NCBI GenBank assembly: GCA_910589395.1
Contig: CAJUTL010000001.1
Coordinates: forward strand, 86,060-150,059
Direction: 5' to 3'
Origin: an uncultured Oscillospiraceae bacterium
GTDB lineage: Bacteria > Bacillota_A > Clostridia > Oscillospirales > Acutalibacteraceae
Length of the DNA: 64,000 nucleotides
A model generated the notes under the pieces. The model worked only from the letters and a program-made list of their open reading frames with translations, was not told the origin of the DNA and ran no database searches. The first letter of the stretch is position 1. Each line of letters begins with the position of its first letter. This document shows, piece after piece, positions 57,393 through 64,000 of the stretch. A program made the translations under genes and the position numbers.

Positions 57393-58385
57393 TCACGACC
57401 CCAGCAGCGGCTGGTCATAGGCGAAGAGCACCTCGTTGATCTCGAAAATGTCATATTTCCGGTTCACGATGAAATACTCCACGATCACGTCGAACTTACT
57501 GGCATGGGACAGGGCGTAGCCCGCCCGCTCCAGCAGCTGATCCGTTTCAGTCAGGCTCAGCTCCAAAGCGATGGCCAGCGCCAGAATGGTGGGCTTTTTG
57601 GGAGTGTAGCCCTTGCCCGTTCGAATCTTGGAAAAGAGCTTGCGGTCAATGTTTGCTTTCTTGTAGACCTCCACATCGGTTTTGCCCTTCTGGTCGATGA
57701 GCTTCAGAAGCGCGTCGGAAAACGGCTCGTCCAGGTCGTCCAACAGGTCGCTGGGCACCGGGGCCGCCGCCATAGGAAGCGGGAGTGAGGCTGCCTGCTC
57801 CAGCGCCTCCGCTTTCCATTCAAAAGCCCTGCTCCGGGCAAAGGTGTGGGCCTTCACATAGTGCTCGTCGATGTAGCTCTCCACACTGCCCAGCAGCGTT
57901 TTGCTGATTTGGAAGGAAGAAGGATCGAACACTGCTAGAAACACGTCCATGTCAGCGGTTTTCAGAAAGTCTCCGATGCTCTGCCGGGCCACCTGAAGCG
58001 CTTCCTCCTTGGGATAGCCGTAGATTCCGCTGGAAATCAGCGGAAAGGCAACGCTTTCACAACCATGCTCCGCCGCCAGCCCCAGCGCCGATTTGTAGGC
58101 CAACGCCAAAAGCTCCCGGCACTGCTTTTTGTGCCAGCGGTGATAAACAGGCCCCACCGCGTGGATCACATATTTGGCAGGCAGAGAAAAGCCCGGCGTA
58201 ATAACCGCTTCCCCCACCCTGACCGGCGCAAGCTTATTGCAGGCCGCCTGAAGCTCCCGCGCCCCGGCGGCTTGAAAAATCGCGCCGCAGACCCCGCCGC
58301 CCGTCCGCAGCCCGGTATTGGCGGCATTGACAATGGCGTCCACCTTCATTTTTGTAATGTCCTGCCGGACGATGGTAAAGGGCAT
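57393..58385 (-). CDS. Macro-domain protein with C-terminal helical (XRE-like) region
   Basis: 330 residues. N-terminal macro domain (1-165): VDAIVNAANTGLRTGGGVCGAIF at 14-36 (ADP-ribose phosphate loop), AVGPVYHRW near 78 and ISSGIYGYPKEEA near 116. Binds or hydrolyses ADP-ribose or its protein conjugates. The linker is followed by a helical region near 235-300 (DVEVYKKANIDRKLFSKIRT, KPTILALAIALELSLTETD) resembling a helix-turn-helix. The combination suggests an ADP-ribose-responsive regulator; a stand-alone ADP-ribose hydrolase is the alternative. GGAGGTG precedes the ATG. Confidence 0.85.
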   Translation of the reverse strand: MPFTIVRQDITKMKVDAIVNAANTGLRTGGGVCGAIFQAAGARELQAACNKLAPVRVGEAVITPGFSLPAKYVIHAVGPVYHRWHKKQCRELLALAYKSALGLAAEHGCESVAFPLISSGIYGYPKEEALQVARQSIGDFLKTADMDVFLAVFDPSSFQISKTLLGSVESYIDEHYVKAHTFARSRAFEWKAEALEQAASLPLPMAAAPVPSDLLDDLDEPFSDALLKLIDQKGKTDVEVYKKANIDRKLFSKIRTGKGYTPKKPTILALAIALELSLTETDQLLERAGYALSHASKFDVIVEYFIVNRKYDIFEINEVLFAYDQPLLGS

Positions 58386-58612
58386 GGGGACACCTCCTGC
58401 GTGTTTGTTCATGTAAAGCATTTTTGACTCATTTTATTCAAAATTCAGTATTTCATATAAATTTTAAAAGCATTGCCAAGCACTGAATCAGCACCATAAC
58501 AAAGACAAAGCACTGTGTCTTCTTTATCCACCCATTCCGCAATCTTGTAAGGTGTGAAATTTATTTTTATCATATCGCATTATATCGCAAAACTGTACTC
58601 CTTTCAACCGCA

Positions 58613-58652
58613 GAAGGAAGGCGCCGCCGGAATTCCGGCGGCGCCTTCCTTC
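58613..58652. repeat. 40-bp perfect palindrome
   Basis: GAAGGAAGGCGCCGCCGGAA is followed at once by its exact complement, with no loop. It lies in the 310-base gap between the macro gene and sigK. The rest of the gap is AT-rich with nothing recognised. It may be the end of the sigK transcript unit, although no T-run follows on the minus strand. Confidence 0.85.
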
Positions 58653-58696
58653 ATATCGATAAAAAATCCCTAATCCTGCTTCCAACAAGCTTCCCC

Positions 58697-59386
58697 CTAC
58701 TCCCCCTCAAACTCTCCCCGCAGTTTTTGCAGGGCCTTTTTTTCGATGCGGGAAACATAGCTGCGGGAGATCCCCAGCTTTTTTGCCACCACCCGCTGGG
58801 GCAGGGGCCTTCCGCCACCGAGGCCGTACCGCATGCGAATGATATCCTTTTCCCGCCGGGTCAGCACCTTGTCGATAAAGCCGTAAAGCTTTTCGCTTTT
58901 CATTTTGGTATCGATATTATCGATGATGGTATCGTCCACCGCCATGGTATCCATCAGCGTCAGGGTATTGCCGGATTTGTCCGTCTCAATCGGCTCATTG
59001 ATGGAAATATCCTGAGCGCTCTTTTTCCCGCTGCGGAAAAACATGAGGATCTCATTTTCAATACACCGGGAGGCATAGCTGGAAAGCTTGATGCCCTTTT
59101 CCGCATTGAAGCTGTCTACCGCCTTGATGAGCCCTATGGTGCCGATGGAGATCAGGTCCTCCTGATCGTTTTGGTTGGCGTAATATTTCTTGATGATATG
59201 GGCCACCAGGCGAAGATTGTGCTCGATCAGCTTACGCCGGGCGGCCTCGCTTCCCCGGGCCATTTCCTCCAGGCACTTTTTTTCCTCCTGGGCGCTGAGC
59301 GCCTTGGGGAAGGTCCCTCCGCCGGTAACGTGCAGAAAGAGATAAAAGATCCCTGAAAGAAAGTCCAGAAGCTGTGTTAAAAACAT
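58697..59386 (-). CDS. sigK: RNA polymerase sporulation sigma factor SigK
   Basis: 229-residue sigma-70 factor for late mother-cell transcription. The hydrophobic start MFLTQLLDFLSGIFYLFLHV matches the pro-sequence that SpoIVFB removes; region 2 reads NLRLVAHIIKKYYANQNDQEDLI then IGLIKAVDSFNAEKGIKLSSYA; region 4 ends with VAKKLGISRSYVSRIEKKAL. The gene is continuous, with no skin-type insertion. GGGGGA precedes the ATG at 59386. It identifies the host as a spore-former or a descendant of one. Confidence 0.93.
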   Translation of the reverse strand: MFLTQLLDFLSGIFYLFLHVTGGGTFPKALSAQEEKKCLEEMARGSEAARRKLIEHNLRLVAHIIKKYYANQNDQEDLISIGTIGLIKAVDSFNAEKGIKLSSYASRCIENEILMFFRSGKKSAQDISINEPIETDKSGNTLTLMDTMAVDDTIIDNIDTKMKSEKLYGFIDKVLTRREKDIIRMRYGLGGGRPLPQRVVAKKLGISRSYVSRIEKKALQKLRGEFEGE

Positions 59387-59598
59387 ATGCGTTTCCCCCA
59401 TTTCACCGGAATAACCGGCCCGAAAGCCTCGGGGCGGCCATCTCTTTATGTGTATGAGAAGCCCTGGCGGAAACTGCCTGTACCTTCTGATTCTTTTCCA
59501 ATTCCCTTTTTTCCGAAAATGTGATAAAATAGAAATATCTTCCGCTGTGGGGCGAAGCTGTTCCACTTGGAAATATCTGAATACAGGGATACATAGGT

Positions 59599-61509
59599 AT
59601 GAAACATTTTTTAGATCGTGTTAAAAAGCTGTCCTTTCTCAGCCTGCCGCTGTGCTTTTTCAGCTTTGTGCTGCTGGACTTTTCCTTCCGCTTCTTTTAT
59701 CAGTTCGCGGGCGATACGGAGCTGTTTGCCTTAAAGCCTACTCTATTTACTCTTGGCTGGGCGCTGCTGCTGACGGCCCTGATCTCTCTTTTGCCGCAGT
59801 TGGGAAAACGGATCGCCACGATGGCGCTGATCCTGCTTTTTTCCGTGCTCACCCTGGTACACGGAGTGCTCTTTCACCTGACGGGGAGCATGTTTTCCTT
59901 CTCGGACCTGAATTTTGCCGGAGACGGCGCTAAATTTTTCAGCTGGACCTACCTGAACCTACGAAAGGCCTTCCTGCTCTGCCTGTTCGCGGCTGTTTTG
60001 CTGATGGCCTTCGCCGCGTTTCTTGCGCCGAAGGGGAAGCCCGATGTAACCTGGTGGAAAAAGCTGCTGCCCTCTTTGGGTGCGGCGGCGCTCTCTCTGA
60101 TCCTTCTCTTTTGCACCCACAACGCCTCCATGCCCCGGGCGGACAAAATGTGGTGGGGAAACACCTATGATCCCGAAGCTTCGACCGTGGGCTACCGCTA
60201 CAGCGAATTTACCGATTTCAACCAGTGCCTTACCATGACCGGGCTGTACCAGTATACCTTCCGCAATTTTCTCGTTTCCTTCGGTCTCAGCGGGAATCAG
60301 CTCAGCGCCGAAAAGCTGGACGCGTTTTATGAACAGCGCGGGCTGGAGATCAGCGGGGAAAACGAAATGACCGGCGTCCTGAAGGGGAAAAACCTCATTA
60401 TGGTCATGATGGAATCCATCGACACCTGGCTGCTGACCCCGGAATACATGCCGAACCTGTACCGGCTTCAGCAGGATTCCGTGGACTTTACGAATTTCTA
60501 TACGCCCACCTACCTTTCCGCAGCCACCTTCACCACGGAGATCATTTCGCAGACCGGCCTGCTCCCCGCCGTTTCCGGCCTTTCCAGCTCCGCCTACTCG
60601 AAGAACAGCTTTCCGCTTTCCCTGGCAAACCAGTTTGAGGCGGCGGGATATACCTCCAACTCCTTCCACTCCGCCAGCCCCTCCATTTACAGCCGGGGCT
60701 CTGTTCACCAAAATCTGGGCTTTGAGACCTACTATTACTCCACCCTGATGGGAATGGACGACTACCAGCTGGATTCCCAGATGATCCGGGCTTATGACAA
60801 GATCGCGCCGGAGGGAAGCTTTTTCTCCTACATCATCACCTACTCCGGGCACGGGCCCTATACGGAGGAAATGAAAAATATCTCCGACCCCCACATTCAG
60901 AAGGCGAGAGAGGCCGTAGCCCGCTCCGGCGTGACAGACAGCCCGGAAAACCTGGAGGAATACACTATCGCGGTAGCCCACGCCATGGAAACGGACGCTT
61001 TTGTGGGAGCGCTTATTTCAGCCCTCGAGGAAGACGGCAAGCTGAAAGAAACCGCTTTATTGTTTTATGCCGATCATTATGGGAAATATATGACAGACAA
61101 GGAATTTCTGCTGCGGCTCAAGGGCGCGCCGGACGATGACGTTTCTATTTATCGCACGCCCTGTTTTCTCTACGGCGGCGGACTTTCCCCGCAAAGGGTG
61201 GAGAAATACGCCTCCTCTATCGACCTGGTCCCCACGCTGGTAAATCTGTATGACCTTCCCGCTGACCGCAGGTACTATGTGGGAGACGACATCTTCGGAG
61301 ACATGGGCGGCGTGATCCCCCTGCCGAATTACGCCTGGTACGACGGAGAGCTGCTGTACCCCGAAGGCTGCCGCGGCTCTGTCACCCCGGAGATCACTGA
61401 CCGTACCTCCGCCGTAAAGGAACGCATGACCGCTTCCATGGACACCCTGAAATGTGATTATTTCAAGGACTGGGAGCAAGCTGAACACCAACTACAGAAA
61501 GGAAGCTGA
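59599..61509 (+). CDS. LTA-synthase-like sulfatase (phosphoglycerol transferase)
   Basis: 636 residues. Five transmembrane segments (about 15-175), then an extracellular alkaline-phosphatase-fold domain from about 260: MVMMESIDTW (first metal Glu), nucleophile Thr in SAATFTTEIIS near 312, SGHGPYTEEM near 415 and FYADHYGKYM near 490 (Asp/His ligands). These enzymes build polyglycerolphosphate chains of lipoteichoic acid from phosphatidylglycerol. Only a weak ribosome site (GGGATAC) precedes the ATG. The NYN gene starts 4 bases after the stop. Confidence 0.9.
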   Translation: MKHFLDRVKKLSFLSLPLCFFSFVLLDFSFRFFYQFAGDTELFALKPTLFTLGWALLLTALISLLPQLGKRIATMALILLFSVLTLVHGVLFHLTGSMFSFSDLNFAGDGAKFFSWTYLNLRKAFLLCLFAAVLLMAFAAFLAPKGKPDVTWWKKLLPSLGAAALSLILLFCTHNASMPRADKMWWGNTYDPEASTVGYRYSEFTDFNQCLTMTGLYQYTFRNFLVSFGLSGNQLSAEKLDAFYEQRGLEISGENEMTGVLKGKNLIMVMMESIDTWLLTPEYMPNLYRLQQDSVDFTNFYTPTYLSAATFTTEIISQTGLLPAVSGLSSSAYSKNSFPLSLANQFEAAGYTSNSFHSASPSIYSRGSVHQNLGFETYYYSTLMGMDDYQLDSQMIRAYDKIAPEGSFFSYIITYSGHGPYTEEMKNISDPHIQKAREAVARSGVTDSPENLEEYTIAVAHAMETDAFVGALISALEEDGKLKETALLFYADHYGKYMTDKEFLLRLKGAPDDDVSIYRTPCFLYGGGLSPQRVEKYASSIDLVPTLVNLYDLPADRRYYVGDDIFGDMGGVIPLPNYAWYDGELLYPEGCRGSVTPEITDRTSAVKERMTASMDTLKCDYFKDWEQAEHQLQKGS

Positions 61510-61513
61510 CCCC

Positions 61514-62308
61514 ATGCCCAACGACTCTCGATTTGCCGTATTGATCGACGCGGACAATGTTTCCGTTAAATACATCAAGATCATTCTGGACGAGATCTCC
61601 AAAGACGGTATCGCCACCTACAAGCGGATCTATGGAGACTGGACGAACCCCGCCCTTGTTTCCTGGAAAAGCACCCTGCTGGATAATTCCGTGCTGCCGA
61701 TCCAGCAGTACAGCTACACCACAGGAAAGAATTCCACCGACTCCGCCATGATCATCGACGCCATGGATATCCTCTATTCCGAGCAGGTAGACGGCTTCTG
61801 CCTGGTTTCCTCCGACAGCGATTTCACCCGCCTGGCCGCCCGGCTGCGGGAATCCGGCATGACAGTGATCGGCATGGGCGAAAGCAAGACCCCCAATTCC
61901 TTTATCGCCGCCTGCAACAAATTCAAGTACCTGGATATTCTCTCCGCCGCCGAGGAGGACGAGCCGGAGGAGGCTCATAAGCCGCAGAGCGCCCAGCAGA
62001 GCAAAAAAGCCCCCAAGAAAACGAAGGGAAAAGCCGAGCAGAAAAAAAGCTCCGGGCAGGAGCTGAAAACCAATTTGAATACCATTCGCCGGGCACTGCG
62101 CACCATTGTGCGGGAAAATTCCGACGAGGACAACTGGATCTTCATCGGCAAGGTGGGAAACATTCTGGGCAAGCGCTACCCCGATTTTGACGTGCGCAAC
62201 TACGGCTTTACCAAGCTCACCCCCTTCCTGGATTCCCTGGACATGTTTGAAATCAAGGAGGAACGCATGGAAAACGGCTCTCCGCAGTATTACATTCATT
62301 TGAAGTAG
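61514..62308 (+). CDS. NYN-domain RNase-like protein with LOTUS/OST-HTH domain
   Basis: 264 residues. The NYN fold (LabA/DUF88) carries the acidic catalytic set: FAVLIDADNVSVKY near 8, STDSAMIIDAMD near 75 and LVSSDSDFTRLAARL near 100. A basic linker (KKAPKKTKGKAEQKKS) precedes an OST-HTH/LOTUS domain (RALRTIVRENSDEDNWIFIG, RYPDFDVRNYGFTKLTPFL), which binds RNA. Likely a metal-dependent endoribonuclease; target unknown. AGAAAGGAAG precedes the ATG. Coupled to the upstream LTA-type gene. Confidence 0.9.
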   Translation: MPNDSRFAVLIDADNVSVKYIKIILDEISKDGIATYKRIYGDWTNPALVSWKSTLLDNSVLPIQQYSYTTGKNSTDSAMIIDAMDILYSEQVDGFCLVSSDSDFTRLAARLRESGMTVIGMGESKTPNSFIAACNKFKYLDILSAAEEDEPEEAHKPQSAQQSKKAPKKTKGKAEQKKSSGQELKTNLNTIRRALRTIVRENSDEDNWIFIGKVGNILGKRYPDFDVRNYGFTKLTPFLDSLDMFEIKEERMENGSPQYYIHLK

Positions 62309-62365
62309 CCGGTGAAAGAATGAGCAATTAGAATGGCGCAATTTAAGGGCAAGGACATCGTTCGC

Positions 62366-62793
62366 TAAATTGGAATTTGGCGGCGAGCCACCGCGGGCAC
62401 TCGTGAAGCCTCTTAGCGCGGGAGACTGGTTTCCGGCCCGACCAACGGCGAGGTACTCATTCTCTGTCTGTCATCCTGAGCAAAAAGCGAGGCCAGCCTC
62501 GCTTTTCTGGCAAAGCAAGCTTTGCTGCCGCGAAGGATCTCGTTCTTTGGGTCTTTTTGATGGGCTTTCAGGACGAGATTCTTCGCCGGGAAAGCGGAGT
62601 TTACTCCGCTTTTTGCTCAGTAATGACAAAGGAGGGGGCTTATTCTTCTCTAACGACTAACAACTAACAGCTAACGACTAGTCCGTTAAACAATCAATTT
62701 AGCGGTGTCCTTCCGGTCGGGTCAGAAAGTATCCTCCCGCACCAAGCAGGGGCACGAGTGGCCGCGACGCCTCGCCGCTAAACTATAATTTAT
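62366..62793. repeat. Composite repeat D-C-D, second copy
   Basis: D arm minus (62366-62455), hairpin unit C (62469-62627, TGTCATCCTGAGC to CTCAGTAATGACA, with two extra GCGAGG/CCTCGC and AAGCGGAGT/ACTCCGCTT hairpins), D arm plus (62711-62793). Same order as at 32164-32530. Part of a 796-base gap between the NYN and TSUP genes; the remainder is filler plus the MITE. Confidence 0.75.
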
Positions 62794-62924
62794 CAGCGTT
62801 GCTTGCAACGCTTTTGCCTTTGCCCTTAATTACTCACTGTTCATTCCTCATTGCCCCAACAAAAGCCCCTTGCATAAAAAGAATCTTTTGGAACCTTTTG
62901 GGAAAACTGAATTACAGCGATTTA

Positions 62925-63073
62925 GAACCTGTATTCATAACCGAAGATGCCAGATGAGCGAGAATTTTTCGTGTTGCTCTAGGCGAATTTGGGCAGGCAT
63001 ACTGTCAAATTTAACGACGAGCAGCGCGAATAAGTCCGCTCAGACGGCGTTTGCAGGTTGTGAATACAGGTTC
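62925..63073. mobile_element. 149-bp MITE with terminal inverted repeats
   Basis: Left end GAACCTGTATTCATAACC, right end the near-exact complement GGTTGTGAATACAGGTTC (one mismatch in 18). The element is flanked by the direct repeat TTTA (62921-62924 and 63074-63077). No coding capacity. Parent transposase not present in the window. Confidence 0.8.
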
Positions 63074-63104
63074 TTTATAGTTTAAGAAACCAAAAGGAGC
63101 TTTT

Positions 63105-63467
63105 ATGAGGAAGGAAAAAGGAAAATACGCGGTGATCGGCGGCTTGGGCGGCCTTGCCAACGGACTGTTCGGCTCCGGCGGCGGTTTGTTTCTGGTGCCG
63201 CTTTTTACAAAATGGCTGGGAATGGAGCAGAAAAAGGCTTTTGCCTCCTCTGTGGCGGTGATCCTGCCCCTTTCGCTGGTATCGGCGGGCATTTACTTCT
63301 GGAAGGGCGCGCTGGATCTGAACGCCGCTCTGCCTTATCTGATCGGCGGTGGGATCGGCGGGCTGATCTCCGGGAAGATCTTTCAAAAAATGCCCGTGAC
63401 TCTTCTGCGCCGGATCTTTGGGCTGCTGATCCTATACGGCGGCGTTCGGGCGGTGCTGGCCCTATGA
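63105..63467 (+). CDS. TSUP (TauE/SafE) transporter, N-terminal half
   Basis: 120 residues with about four membrane segments. GGLANGLFGSGGGLFLVPLF near 12-32 is the glycine-rich core helix of the TauE/SafE family, which export sulfite, sulfoacetate or related small anions. Full-length members have two such halves (about 250 residues); here the stop TGA overlaps the ATG of the second half by 4 bases (ATGA), so both halves are translated as a pair. A tail of R-rich MRKEKGK precedes the first helix. Confidence 0.85.
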   Translation: MRKEKGKYAVIGGLGGLANGLFGSGGGLFLVPLFTKWLGMEQKKAFASSVAVILPLSLVSAGIYFWKGALDLNAALPYLIGGGIGGLISGKIFQKMPVTLLRRIFGLLILYGGVRAVLAL

Positions 63468-63850
63468 TGTGGTTTCTTTCTCTTCTGGCCGGAGCGCTTA
63501 CCGGCGTGCTTTCCGGCTTCGGTATCGGCGGAGGCACCCTGCTGATTTTATGGCTTACCCTGGTTTCCGGCCTGACACAGCAGCAGGCGGGCGGTATCAA
63601 TCTTCTGTATTTTGTCTGCTGCGCCTTTCCGGCTTTGTGGGGCCATGCCAAAAACAAGCTCATTGAAAAGCAGGCCGTGCTGTGGTGCACCCTGCTGGGA
63701 CTGCCCGCCTGCATTCTGGGGGCGATTTTGGCCTCCCTGCTGGACGTGACCCTGCTGCGCAGGCTGTTCGGCGTTTTCCTGCTGTTCATCGGCTTCCGGG
63801 AGCTGTTTTCCGGCACGAAAAAGAAAAAGCAAGGGCGCAATGTACAATGA
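63464..63850 (+). CDS. TSUP (TauE/SafE) transporter, C-terminal half
   Basis: 128 residues, about four membrane segments, with the matching core GVLSGFGIGGGTLLILWL near 12-30 and GGINLLYFVCCAFPAL near 45. Ends in a basic tail (TKKKKQGR). It begins with ATG overlapping the partner's TGA. Together the two chains supply the two-fold repeat of a normal TauE protein; whether they assemble or act as homodimers is unknown. Confidence 0.85.
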   Translation: MMWFLSLLAGALTGVLSGFGIGGGTLLILWLTLVSGLTQQQAGGINLLYFVCCAFPALWGHAKNKLIEKQAVLWCTLLGLPACILGAILASLLDVTLLRRLFGVFLLFIGFRELFSGTKKKKQGRNVQ

Positions 63851-63895
63851 GCAATGAGGAATGAGAATTTAGCAGGGCCGAAAATTATGGGTCAT

Positions 63896-64000
63896 TAAAT
63901 TAGAATTTAGCGGCGAGCCACCGCGGGCACTCGTGAAGCCGCTTGGCGCGGGAGACTGGTTTCCGGCCCGACCAACGGCGAGGTACTCATTCTCTGTCTG
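63896..64000 (-). repeat. Repeat D arm at window edge
   Basis: 101 of 105 positions identical to 62366-62470, including the first bases of the following C unit linker. It continues past the window end. It flanks the MITE-TSUP segment on the other side in direct orientation. Confidence 0.85.

Overview
The window is a moderately GC-rich bacterial chromosome segment that reads like a spore-forming, anaerobic member of the Clostridia (probably Oscillospiraceae/Ruminococcaceae; inferred from gene content, no 16S present). Pointers are an unsplit sigK, an oxygen-sensitive Fe-S L-serine dehydratase, a glycyl radical enzyme with its activase, S-layer-homology (SLH) proteins, DUF4364 and CPCC-type small proteins, strong GGAGG ribosome sites, and consensus sigma-A promoters. 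No plasmid, phage structural genes, integrase or CRISPR array is visible.

Layout. 1-685: 5' part of an SLH exported protein leaving the window. 686-7009: a structured intergenic repeat, then HAD phosphatase, MATE exporter, PHP phosphoesterase, a beta-propeller protein, L-serine dehydratase and DUF4364. 7335-10435: membrane-anchored NlpC/P60-like protein and a GH36 alpha-galactosidase. 10467-12073: tRNA-Lys with perfect promoter and terminator, then a small AT-richer block with Fic and HicB/HicA genes. 12086-22558 (all minus strand): two ABC permeases, a lipoprotein binding protein, a YesN/YesM two-component system, a glycyl radical enzyme and its activase; the order suggests one sense-import-ferment locus. 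23181-30637: AraC regulator and GH2 glycosidase, then VanY and M23 peptidases, a FGGY sugar kinase and a sugar-phosphate epimerase. 31460-32021: DUF4160-DUF2442 pair flanked by repeats.

32594-42116 is a nine-gene minus-strand run, radC-uvrB-CPCC protein-S51 peptidase-flavodoxin-like reductase-GNAT-GrpB/NTF2 fusion-DUF3795-uvrA, beginning with a promoter that carries a near-perfect LexA box between -35 and -10: an SOS operon for nucleotide excision repair plus accessory genes. 42248-47272: a frameshift-ridden gene remnant and lipoprotein of low GC, gpsA, ogt, and an SLH-amidase-SH3 wall hydrolase. 47582-51443: GNAT, YfcE-type phosphodiesterase, NCS2 purine permease with phosphoribosyltransferase, and an acetyl-esterase. 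51761-58385 is accessory: IbrB/IbrA (ParB-like plus DUF3440 PAPS-reductase-like), a DUF4143 AAA ATPase, and a vWA / unknown / S51 / macro-domain cluster. 58697-63850: sigK, an LTA-synthase-like sulfatase with a NYN-LOTUS protein, and a transporter of the TSUP family split into two overlapping half-genes.

Intergenic space is unusually structured. At least four repeat families occur: an approximately 260-bp hairpin repeat in two inverted copies 21.5 kb apart; a 155-bp double-hairpin repeat; a composite repeat in which a TGTCATTCTGAG-type hairpin lies between inverted arms; and a 149-bp MITE with 19-bp-scale terminal inverted repeats and a TTTA duplication.
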